Assembly: GCA_937924675.1 (NCBI GenBank)
Contig: CALEVL010000211.1
Span: forward strand, 1 to 10,812
Length of the DNA stretch: 10,812 nucleotides
From: an uncultured Ignavibacteria bacterium
GTDB lineage: Bacteria; Bacteroidota; Ignavibacteria; Tepidaquicellales; Tepidaquicellaceae
Reading direction: 5' to 3'
Shown: in pieces, positions 1 to 6,249 of the stretch
How the letters are laid out: each line of letters begins with the position of its first letter
How positions within the stretch are numbered: the stretch's first letter is position 1
Notes under the pieces: model-generated
Told to the model about the DNA's origin: nothing
Databases searched by the model: none
Seen by the model: only the letters and a program-made list of their open reading frames with translations
Position numbers and translations under genes: made by a program

Positions 1-7
1 TCTATTC

Positions 8-367
8 GCCACGAATAAACGAATACTTGATTTGAGTTAATCTATAGTGAAGAAAGCCCGAAGGGATGAAATTGCTTCTTGTTGTGAGCGAGATCTTTTA
101 AAGATGCATTCGTAGCTAAACTGCTCTTGCCACGAATACACGAATGCTTAAGCTGTATTAAACGTGAGGTGCAGATGATCAATTTCATTTGTGTCTGAGA
201 TTCATAGCGAAGAAAGCCCGAAGGGCTGCCCTGATTATAACATTTCATTTTCATGATCTGAATAACCCCGAAGGGGTGATATTGTTTCTTATTGTGAGCG
301 AGATCTTTTAAAGATGCCATTCGTGCATTCGTGGCTAAACTGCTCTTGCCACGAATACATGAATACC
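8..367. repeat. Composite intergenic repeat, two imperfect copies
   Basis: This gene-free stretch is made of repeated blocks. A GCCACGAATA motif starts at 8, 129 and 348. A block with GTGAGCGAGATCTTTT and AAAGATGC, followed by ATTCGT and CTAAACTGCTCTT, occurs at about 67-150 and again at about 277-367 with a few substitutions and a small insertion. GAAGAAAGCCCGAAGGG precedes the block at about 49-65 and 209-225. The second unit is longer because it carries an extra CCCC-GAA-GGGG hairpin at 266-276. ATCTTTTAAAGAT at 93-105 and 303-315 is itself an inverted repeat. The minus strand stays open across much of this region only because the repeats lack stop codons in that frame. I read it as a non-coding interspersed repeat and see no gene. 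Confidence 0.8.
216..226. repeat. GCCC-GAA-GGGC hairpin
   Basis: GCCC and GGGC form a perfect stem around a GAA loop. The same CCCGAAGGG core occurs at 57-65, at 265-277 (five-pair stem, ACCCC/GGGGT) and at the far end of the window at 10680-10692. These are small interspersed palindromes. None is followed by a T-run, so a terminator role is not supported. Confidence 0.7.
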
Positions 368-385
368 GAATAGCGGAGATTACAA

Positions 386-1378
386 TTAATTGTTTTGATT
401 CATTGCTTCATTCAATAAACGATATGACTTTTTCCTTTCTTCGAAATCGGAAGTGATAGTTACAATTGTAAGCTCGTGAATCGCATATTTCTTAACGAGC
501 TCATTCAACTTCTTTGATACTGCTTCTGCATCGCCTATCACCGCAGATTTTCTTCTGTATTCAATCAGCATCTTTTCTTCAAATGAAAAATTATGATTCA
601 TCGAAGTCTCCTCATCCGGAAACGGAATATTTTTTCCCTTCAGGAAAGTCTGCGAAAGCCAGTATTCAGAGCATTTTGCAATTCTAAGCGCATCTTCATG
701 TGTTTCGCCCGTGACTGAAAATAATGCAAGATTAAGATATGGGTCTTTGAGATGTACAGATGGTTTGAAATTCTGATAATAACTCTGAAAGCACTGCAGC
801 ATGTATTCATCATTAATAAAGCTTCCGAAAACATACGGCAAACCGTTTTCTGCGGCAAACAGTGCGCTGTCAGGACTTGTTCCCAGTATCCATATTTCAG
901 GCATTGCTTGTCCTTCAGGAACGGCAGTAACACTTCCGTTATTTTTTTTCCGGGAAGAATCATTCAGATAGCTTATCAGCTCAATGGTTTTCTCAAATGC
1001 ATTTTCATTCGAAGTTCTTAATGCCCTCATAATATTTCCATCTCCACCCGGAGCTCTTCCAATTCCGAGGTCAATTCTGCCGGGATAAAGACTCTGAAGC
1101 ATGTTGAATTGTTCAGCAATCTTGAATGGACTGTAATGACTTATCAGAACTCCGCCAGAACCGATTCTGATTTTGTTAGTTGCAGAAGCAAGTGCCGGCA
1201 TTAGTATCTCAGGACTTGCCGATGCGAATGATCTTGAATTGTGATGTTCGGCTACCCAGTAACGATGATATCCCAATTCATCTGCAAACTTTGCGAGTTC
1301 TATTGTTTGCCGAATGGCTTCTTCAGGTGACAATCCCTGCACAACAGGTGATTGATCGAGTATGTTAAGTCTAATCAT
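386..1378 (-). CDS. LLM class flavin-dependent oxidoreductase (luciferase-like)
   Basis: Predicted cytosolic flavin-dependent oxidoreductase of the bacterial luciferase-like superfamily, closest in appearance to the YhbW/MsnO8-like single-subunit group. These proteins form TIM barrels that bind reduced FMN or F420. The substrate cannot be read from the sequence. Visible family features are the N-terminal LDQSPV strand (residues 7-12), AEHHNSRSFASASPE (43-57, with the His pair at 45-46), the SGGVLISHYSP strand (74-84), RIDLGIGRAPGG (101-112), the WILGTSPDSA phosphate-binding-type segment (163-172) and a C-terminal VIGDAEAVSKKL (280-291). At 330 residues it has the usual family length and is intact at both ends. 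The ATG start places the first barrel strand at residue 3, as expected, but no clear Shine-Dalgarno precedes it. It lies 133 bp downstream of the T9SS-cargo gene on the same strand. No functional link to its neighbours is evident. Confidence 0.9.
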   Translation of the reverse strand: MIRLNILDQSPVVQGLSPEEAIRQTIELAKFADELGYHRYWVAEHHNSRSFASASPEILMPALASATNKIRIGSGGVLISHYSPFKIAEQFNMLQSLYPGRIDLGIGRAPGGDGNIMRALRTSNENAFEKTIELISYLNDSSRKKNNGSVTAVPEGQAMPEIWILGTSPDSALFAAENGLPYVFGSFINDEYMLQCFQSYYQNFKPSVHLKDPYLNLALFSVTGETHEDALRIAKCSEYWLSQTFLKGKNIPFPDEETSMNHNFSFEEKMLIEYRRKSAVIGDAEAVSKKLNELVKKYAIHELTIVTITSDFEERKKSYRLLNEAMNQNN

Positions 1379-1457
1379 TGTGCAAGATAACTCTATGTTA
1401 TTGTTGGAAAAATATCATTCCCCGCCTCACAAACCGGATCTATGGAAGCTCAACCAA

Positions 1458-1477
1458 ATCTCTTAAAGATCATTCGT
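1458..1477. repeat. Degenerate fragment of the 5' composite repeat
   Basis: Within the 133-bp gap between two minus-strand genes, ATCTCTTAAAGAT followed by CATTCGT closely resembles the ATCTTTTAAAGAT-GCATTCGT segment at 93-112 and 303-323. It looks like a decayed copy of the same repeat family. Nothing else recognisable lies between 1379 and 1511. Confidence 0.4.
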
Positions 1478-1511
1478 ATGCAACCTTTCCGAATAGAAAC
1501 ACTTAAGGTCT

Positions 1512-2927
1512 TTATTTCAAAAGAACTAATCTGATCGATGCAAAACTTCTTTCATGAATCAGTCGGCAGAAATAAACTCCGCTTGGAAGATTGCTGCCGT
1601 CAAATTCAACTTCGTAACTTCCTGCTTTAAGATTGCTATTCAGCAATGTTGCAACCTGATTACCCAAGGTATTGTAAATTACTAATTGCACTTTTAAATC
1701 ATTACTCCTGGTATTTGTAGAGATATCGAACTTTATCTTGGTAACAGGATTGAATGGATTTGGATAATTTTGATGAAGTGTAAATGAATCAGGTAGATAA
1801 TTGCCGGTACGATCTACTCCGACAATTTGTGATGCCCAGATTTTATATACAGCTTTGTTGGTACTTACTATCAAAGTATCCTGACTATTATTGTCCTTTG
1901 ATATTCCGATTACCTTTCGTGATGGAACAAATGCGTTGTTGAAAAGACTCCAGTTGATGCCTTTGTCCCTTGAGATATACAAACCATTATCAGCACCGGC
2001 ATACAATATGTTAGAGCTGTCGGGATTTGACTCCATGATATTGAAATTAACCGGAAGCGTTGAAGAATCCCATGCTACACCGCCATTTGAAGAAGCGTAA
2101 AGCTTAGCAGAAGTAAATCCATAAACTCTCCTGTCCCTCTCGCTGAAAACTAATTTTTTGACCGGAGGTATGTTTACAGAAAAGAAGTTCGTACCGGCTG
2201 ATGTACTCAGCATCATATTGTCACCTGTAACAAAAATGAAATCCTTGTTGAACGGGCTTATCTTTAAGAATCCGCCATCAGAATATTCTTTCAAGGAACT
2301 CAGCTGCGCAGTAACTACCGAAGTTGGATCTGTGCCAAAAAGCTCAACCCGCAATACAACATTGGAAAGAGCTTCGTTGGATAGGTTTGTTTTGTATGCG
2401 TAGTAATAATAATCTAAACCAAACGGAAAATCCGTCGTTGTGTCTATATCCATTCCGCAAAATCTTGAATACTCATAAACATTTATCGAATTAACTGTGT
2501 TAACACCCGAATTCTTGGTCAGTAGATTTTCTTCATACGATCCCCACTTTCTGGAATTCACTGTGTGCCTTATTATGAAATTTGTATCATCCGGCGATAC
2601 TGCGAAATAGTTCAATTGGTCACAATACCAAAAAGTGTTGAAAGGATCATATCGCCAGTGAGCATTCAGAAATCCGCTCGCCGGATTGTACCACGAATAG
2701 TTCAGTCTGTTGAATTTTAGAATTCCTCCGGTTGAATTTGGACCGGGCTGTGCGTATGCGAGCTGAATATAAATATGTCTGCTTTGCAGGTCGTTCACTT
2801 TAAAACTTTGGAACTGCTTTATCTCGAGCGAATCAGAGTTGTAGATTTCAAGGTTGTCAGTCTGACTCAATCCTTTTGATGCCGAAACTAGGAACACTAA
2901 TACTATTATACGTATCAATGTCTTCAT
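1512..2927 (-). CDS. T9SS type A sorting-domain secreted protein
   Basis: Predicted secreted or cell-surface protein exported by Sec and then the type IX secretion system. Residues 1-22 form a signal peptide (Lys3, Arg6, a hydrophobic core, then a small/polar stretch ending SKGLSQ). The middle is beta-rich with two BNR/Asp-box-like repeats: LYASSNGGVAWDS (277-288) and LYISRDKGINWSLF (316-329). These are typical of sialidase-like or YCF48/Ycf48-like beta-propeller blades. The C-terminal ~90 residues (about 381-471) are a type A sorting domain with NYPNPFNPVTKIKF starting at 387, a VIYNTLGNQVATL strand (416-428), GSYEVEFDGSNLPSGVYF (436-453) and a final basic/hydrophobic strand. Sorting domains of this kind are removed when cargo is attached to the surface. 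No catalytic residues can be identified, so the function is unknown. The gene is complete. It starts divergently from the cytochrome operon, with 522 bp between them. Confidence 0.88.
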   Translation of the reverse strand: MKTLIRIIVLVFLVSASKGLSQTDNLEIYNSDSLEIKQFQSFKVNDLQSRHIYIQLAYAQPGPNSTGGILKFNRLNYSWYNPASGFLNAHWRYDPFNTFWYCDQLNYFAVSPDDTNFIIRHTVNSRKWGSYEENLLTKNSGVNTVNSINVYEYSRFCGMDIDTTTDFPFGLDYYYYAYKTNLSNEALSNVVLRVELFGTDPTSVVTAQLSSLKEYSDGGFLKISPFNKDFIFVTGDNMMLSTSAGTNFFSVNIPPVKKLVFSERDRRVYGFTSAKLYASSNGGVAWDSSTLPVNFNIMESNPDSSNILYAGADNGLYISRDKGINWSLFNNAFVPSRKVIGISKDNNSQDTLIVSTNKAVYKIWASQIVGVDRTGNYLPDSFTLHQNYPNPFNPVTKIKFDISTNTRSNDLKVQLVIYNTLGNQVATLLNSNLKAGSYEVEFDGSNLPSGVYFCRLIHERSFASIRLVLLK

Positions 2928-3050
2928 GGTGAAATATTTGAATGTTTAATTTGAGATGTTAATAGTACGCCATTCCCTCAATTCCCTGATAAACTGTGCA
3001 GATATCTCATCTATTCTGTTTCAACTTAATCTTTAATTCATATTAAAAGT

Positions 3051-3070
3051 ATGTACCTCACCGGGTACAT
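3051..3070. promoter_or_regulatory. Inverted repeat ATGTACC-N6-GGTACAT
   Basis: Perfect 7-bp arms around a 6-nt centre make a 20-bp dyad in the divergent intergenic region, about 125 bp upstream of the T9SS-cargo start and 380 bp upstream of the cytochrome start. The geometry fits a homodimeric regulator operator, but no T-run follows and no regulator is encoded nearby. The functional assignment is speculative. Confidence 0.35.
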
Positions 3071-3176
3071 TCAAGATATATCCCGGAATTAATTCATTGC
3101 GACTTCACATTGAAAGCAAGAATATTTAATCACTTGGCGTGTAATTCCCTGTCGATTGCGGCGAATATGCAACCGT

Positions 3177-3219
3177 CTTCGTTGGTGTTTCTGAACGAAG
3201 TGCCTGCCTGCTGCAGGCA
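3177..3219. repeat. Two adjacent small inverted repeats
   Basis: CTTCGTT (3177-3183) and AACGAAG (3194-3200) are perfect 7-bp arms with a 10-nt spacer. They are immediately followed by TGCCTG-CTG-CAGGCA (3205-3219), a 6-bp stem with a 3-nt loop. The block resembles an interspersed palindromic element more than an operator. No T-run follows. Confidence 0.4.
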
Positions 3220-3284
3220 TGAAGATCATCAGCAAGAAAAAATATGACGTTGCTTGCGGCGGGGAGGGTAATTAGTAATAAGTT

Positions 3285-3323
3285 CAGGTCAACTTCAGCG
3301 ATTTTGATACTTGTCTTGACCTG
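3285..3323. promoter_or_regulatory. Inverted repeat CAGGTCAA-N23-TTGACCTG
   Basis: Perfect 8-bp arms at 3285-3292 and 3316-3323 lie about 31 bp apart start to start, close to three helical turns. They are 127-165 bp upstream of the octaheme cytochrome start. This could be a paired operator or the base of a leader stem-loop. The assignment rests only on symmetry and position. Confidence 0.35.
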
Positions 3324-3337
3324 CTAGCTCCCACATA

Positions 3338-3358
3338 ATGACTTTCTAATAAAGTCAT
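3338..3358. promoter_or_regulatory. Inverted repeat ATGACTTT-N5-AAAGTCAT
   Basis: Perfect 8-bp arms around CTAAT form a 21-bp dyad ending 91 bp before the octaheme cytochrome start. Position and symmetry suit an operator or a 5' UTR hairpin for the operon. It does not match the FNR consensus (TTGAT-N4-ATCAA), so oxygen control by FNR cannot be claimed from it. Confidence 0.4.
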
Positions 3359-3449
3359 GGATCATTAGTTTGCCAATACAATTTAATGCAGACAAAGAAA
3401 TTTTGATCTTGTTATTTTATTTTTCTGCTTTTCAGATTCAAACCTACTC

Positions 3450-5021
3450 ATGAGAAAAATCATACTTTCTCTGATCATTCTGTTCAGTCTCATACTTGTT
3501 TCTGTATATCTGATCAAGCCCGGTGATACTGAAGATGAATATCTGACAGAGATAAAGACCAAGTTACAGAACAAATCCGGACCAACGACAAACCATTCAA
3601 AGCTTGAACCTCTTCAAAAGGATTTTCAAACTCCGCAGGAAGTTACAGGCGCTTGTCTCAGCTGCCACACCGAAGCGCACAAACAGGTGATGCAGTCAAA
3701 TCACTGGAACTGGGAGCGTGAAGAATACATTCGCGGACGAGGTATTGTAAGGATAGGAAAGAAGAATGCAATCAATAATTTCTGCATCGGAGTTGAGGGA
3801 AATGAGAAGAGTTGCGCAAAGTGCCATATTGGTTACGGAGTTACGGACAAAATGAATGGATATACAGATTCAACTAACATCGACTGTATTGTTTGCCATG
3901 ACAACACCGACACCTATATTAAAGGAAGCGAGATGGGCGGAAATCCAAAACCCGGAATCGATCTCGGAAACATAGCACGGAATGTCGGCAAACCCACAAG
4001 ATCAAACTGCGGAGTATGCCACTTCTTCGGCGGCGGCGGTAATAATGTTAAGCACGGCGATCTCGAAAAATCAATGTTCAATCCTACAAAGGAAATTGAT
4101 GTTCACATGGCTACCGAAGGCGCAAATCTGCAGTGTGTTGATTGTCACGTTACGGAAGATCATAAGATGCTTGGTAAGATATATTCACTGTCATCCATGA
4201 ACAGGGACAGGTCTTCATGCGAACAATGCCACAACGAGACTCCGCATTCCAAAGAAATTCTGAACGAACATACGATGAAGGTCGCTTGCCAGACCTGCCA
4301 TATTCCCGTCTATTCAAAAGTTAACTCAACCAAGATGGAGTGGGATTGGTCAACGGCAGGAAGACTTGAGAACGGAAAACCCATCGAAGAAGATGATGAA
4401 CTCGGCAATCATACTTACCTTTCCATTAAAGGCTCATTCAAGTGGGGCAATAATCTGTCACCTGATTATGTATGGTTCAACGGCACTGCCGATCACTATC
4501 TTCTGGGTGATACAACATCAAATTTGACCAAGCCGCTTGTGCTTAATACTTTAAGAGGATCTTACAACGACAAGAACTCTAAGATCATCCCGGTAAAAAT
4601 TCATAAGGCAAAACAACCTTATGATCCCGTAACCAAGATGCTCATTCAGCCGAAGTTATTCGCTGACAATCAAGGTGAGGGAGCTTTTTGGAAGGACTTT
4701 GACTGGGTGAGAGCTTCAGATGTCGGAATGGAAGAAGTTGATCTGCCATTCAGCGGGACTATCTCATTCATAAATACTGAAATGTACTGGCCCGTTAATC
4801 ACATGGTCTCTACAAAAGATAAATCATTGGAATGCATTCAGTGCCATAACCGAGATGACAGCAAATTGAACGGTCTGAATGATTTTTACATGCCCGGTAG
4901 AGATTATAATAAGATCGTTGATAACGGGGGCATCGGCATTATACTTGTTTCTATTGTCGGGATCGCAGTGCACAGCATTATGAGAATAGGATCTTCCCGA
5001 AAGAAAAGGAGCAAAGCATAA
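3450..5021 (+). CDS. Octaheme c-type cytochrome, tetrathionate reductase family
   Basis: Predicted periplasmic multiheme reductase related to Shewanella octaheme tetrathionate reductase (OTR), a family shown in vitro to reduce tetrathionate, nitrite and hydroxylamine. Eight CXXCH heme sites are visible: residues 69-73, 122-126, 146-150, 187-191, 229-233, 257-261, 280-284 and 462-466. The last two are separated by about 180 residues. A non-heme Cys112 in NNFCIGVEGNE and Lys201 in VKHGDL are 89 residues apart. This matches my recollection of the active-site Cys64/Lys153 pair of OTR, where the Lys is the distal ligand of the catalytic heme. The N-terminal hydrophobic segment (3-22) lacks a good signal-peptidase site and may be an uncleaved anchor. 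A second hydrophobic segment (about 494-511) followed by RKKRSK suggests a C-terminal membrane anchor. It is the first gene of a four-gene operon, 2 nt before the b-type cytochrome. The start codon has no obvious Shine-Dalgarno. The physiological substrate is not determined by sequence. Confidence 0.88.
   Translation: MRKIILSLIILFSLILVSVYLIKPGDTEDEYLTEIKTKLQNKSGPTTNHSKLEPLQKDFQTPQEVTGACLSCHTEAHKQVMQSNHWNWEREEYIRGRGIVRIGKKNAINNFCIGVEGNEKSCAKCHIGYGVTDKMNGYTDSTNIDCIVCHDNTDTYIKGSEMGGNPKPGIDLGNIARNVGKPTRSNCGVCHFFGGGGNNVKHGDLEKSMFNPTKEIDVHMATEGANLQCVDCHVTEDHKMLGKIYSLSSMNRDRSSCEQCHNETPHSKEILNEHTMKVACQTCHIPVYSKVNSTKMEWDWSTAGRLENGKPIEEDDELGNHTYLSIKGSFKWGNNLSPDYVWFNGTADHYLLGDTTSNLTKPLVLNTLRGSYNDKNSKIIPVKIHKAKQPYDPVTKMLIQPKLFADNQGEGAFWKDFDWVRASDVGMEEVDLPFSGTISFINTEMYWPVNHMVSTKDKSLECIQCHNRDDSKLNGLNDFYMPGRDYNKIVDNGGIGIILVSIVGIAVHSIMRIGSSRKKRSKA
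5006..5011 (+). promoter_or_regulatory. Ribosome binding site of the b-type cytochrome
   Basis: AAGGAG lies inside the last codons of the octaheme gene, 12 nt before the ATG at 5024. It supports that start and translation of the two genes from one message. Confidence 0.6.
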
Positions 5022-5023
5022 CT

Positions 5024-5704
5024 ATGAAGAAGACTGTTTACATATACAAAGCTTTCGAAAGATTCTGGCACTGGACTCAGGCATTGCTGATCTTCTTCCT
5101 TGCGGCAACCGGATTTGAGATTCACGGCTCGATTAAATTTTTTGGTTACGAGAATGCCGTTGAATATCATAATGTCGCATCCTATGCATTCATTGTTCTT
5201 ATTCTGTTTGCGATCTTCTGGCATCTTTCAACCGGCGAATGGAAACAATATGTGCCGACTATGAAGAACATAAAAGCAGAAATAAATTATTATCTGACGG
5301 GCATTTTCAAAAATGTTCCGCATCCAACAAAGAAGACCGTTCTCAGCAAACTTAATCCTTTGCAGAAACTTGTTTACTTCGGACTCAAGATCCTCGTGAT
5401 ACCTGTGATGGTAATTTCAGGATTGCTCTATATGTTCTATCGCTATCCGCATCAGGGCAGTATTGTTGGGATAAAAATAGATTCGCTTGAGACCATTGCA
5501 ATCTTTCACACCGCAGGAGCATTCCTGCTGATCGCATTCATTGTTGTCCATCTTTACCTGATGACCACCGGTGCAACACTTACTTCAAATCTCAAAGCAA
5601 TGCTTACGGGATATGAAGAGATTGAAGAAGATGACAAAACTAAAGTAGATATTTTTCACAACCGGGACATTGCAGCTTCCGGATTGACAAAAGAAAATAA
5701 ATGA
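5024..5704 (+). CDS. Four-helix b-type cytochrome (cytochrome b561-like)
   Basis: Predicted inner-membrane di-heme cytochrome b of the cytochrome b/b6 or Ni/Fe-hydrogenase b-subunit type, which passes electrons between the quinone pool and a periplasmic partner. Four hydrophobic helices are visible at about residues 17-34, 50-69, 117-137 and 158-180. Candidate heme-ligating histidines are His16 (RFWHWTQ), His49 (EYHN), His67 (FWHLSTGEW), His162 (FHTAG) and His176 (VVHLYLM), the usual helix 1, 2 and 4 arrangement. The last ~40 residues are a charged cytosolic-type tail. The length of 226 residues is normal. It begins 2 nt after the octaheme cytochrome, which makes it the obvious quinol-dehydrogenase partner of that protein. 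Its stop overlaps the next start as ATGA. The quinone specificity and direction of electron flow are inferred. Confidence 0.87.
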   Translation: MKKTVYIYKAFERFWHWTQALLIFFLAATGFEIHGSIKFFGYENAVEYHNVASYAFIVLILFAIFWHLSTGEWKQYVPTMKNIKAEINYYLTGIFKNVPHPTKKTVLSKLNPLQKLVYFGLKILVIPVMVISGLLYMFYRYPHQGSIVGIKIDSLETIAIFHTAGAFLLIAFIVVHLYLMTTGATLTSNLKAMLTGYEEIEEDDKTKVDIFHNRDIAASGLTKENK

Positions 5705-6231
5705 TTCCAATTATGATGAAGAAATCTGAATACATGAATCCGTATCTTGCCGGCTTCTTACTAGGCCTGCTATTACTTGTGACTATTTTCATCACAGGCA
5801 GAGGGCTCGGAGCAAGCGGAGCATTCAAGAGCGGAGTAGTTGCGGCTGTCAGTTCAATTGCACCGGCTCATGCTTCCGATACGCATTACTATCTTGAGTA
5901 TGCCGAAGAGCATAAGGGTAATCCGCTGAAAAGCTGGCTCGTGTTTGAGGTAATGGGCGTTCTGATAGGAGCATTTGCATCCGGCTTGATTTCAAACAGG
6001 GTGAAGCTCAAACTCGAACATTCACCCCGCATAACTTCAACAACGAGGATAATCGCCGCTAGTTTTGGAGGGTTACTATTCGGACTTGGCTCTCAGCTTG
6101 GTCGCGGATGCACAAGCGGCTCCGCGCTTAGCGGTATGGCTGTCCTTTCCACAGGCGGCATAATTACCATGCTTGCAATTTTCGGCGGGGCATATGCCTT
6201 CGCATATTTTTTCAGAAAACTCTGGTTATAA
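5701..6231 (+). CDS. YeeE/YedE (DUF395) thiosulfate-transporter-like protein, first half
   Basis: Membrane protein of the YeeE/YedE sulfur-transport family (TsuA is the characterised thiosulfate importer). At 176 residues it is half the size of a full permease. Hydrophobic segments lie at about 14-33, 78-97, 116-133 and 150-170. The family signature is LGRGCTSGSALSGMA starting at residue 133, with Cys137 the only cysteine and the likely equivalent of the thiosulfate-contacting cysteines of TsuA. A glycine-rich GRGLGASGAFKSG loop (33-45) is the first-repeat counterpart and lacks a cysteine. The ATG at 5701 overlaps the preceding TGA by 4 nt, which suggests translational coupling. An ATG at 5713 or 5716 is a possible alternative start. 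It presumably pairs with the next gene, which carries the second half. It could also be described as a PmpA/PmpB-like pair. Confidence 0.85.
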   Translation: MIPIMMKKSEYMNPYLAGFLLGLLLLVTIFITGRGLGASGAFKSGVVAAVSSIAPAHASDTHYYLEYAEEHKGNPLKSWLVFEVMGVLIGAFASGLISNRVKLKLEHSPRITSTTRIIAASFGGLLFGLGSQLGRGCTSGSALSGMAVLSTGGIITMLAIFGGAYAFAYFFRKLWL

Positions 6232-6235
6232 TAAG

Positions 6236-6241
6236 AAAGGA
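6236..6241 (+). promoter_or_regulatory. Ribosome binding site of the permease-rhodanese gene
   Basis: AAAGGA sits in the 18-nt gap between the two permease halves, 8 nt before the ATG at 6250, and supports that start. Confidence 0.6.
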
Positions 6242-6249
6242 ATTTTAAA

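Larger units (their letters stand above)
2928..3449. other. Divergent intergenic region with inverted repeats, no gene
   Basis: This 522-bp gap separates the minus-strand T9SS-cargo gene from the plus-strand cytochrome operon, so it must hold the 5' regions of both. No convincing gene is present: a short open stretch around 3145-3250 exists on both strands but has no ribosome-binding site and no recognisable protein. I could not place -35/-10 or Bacteroidota-type -33/-7 promoter boxes with confidence. It contains a run of small inverted repeats, listed separately. Confidence 0.6.

Noticed and set aside
216..226. Rho-independent terminator formed by the GCCC-GAA-GGGC hairpin
   Set aside because: The stem is short, no T-run follows on either strand, and the same hairpin recurs at sites unrelated to gene ends.
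42..320. Minus-strand open frame of 92 codons
   Set aside because: It is made of the duplicated CCCGAAGGG-containing repeat (the translation repeats a HPFG-type motif) and has no ribosome-binding site or family likeness. The frame is a by-product of the repeat.
3145..3250. Short open stretches on both strands in the divergent gap, possible small gene
   Set aside because: There is no start with a ribosome-binding site and no recognisable product, and the stretch overlaps palindromic sequence.
2928..3449. FNR/CRP-type operator or defined sigma promoter upstream of the cytochrome operon
   Set aside because: No TTGAT-N4-ATCAA site and no properly spaced -35/-10 or TTTG/TAnnTTTG boxes could be placed with confidence.
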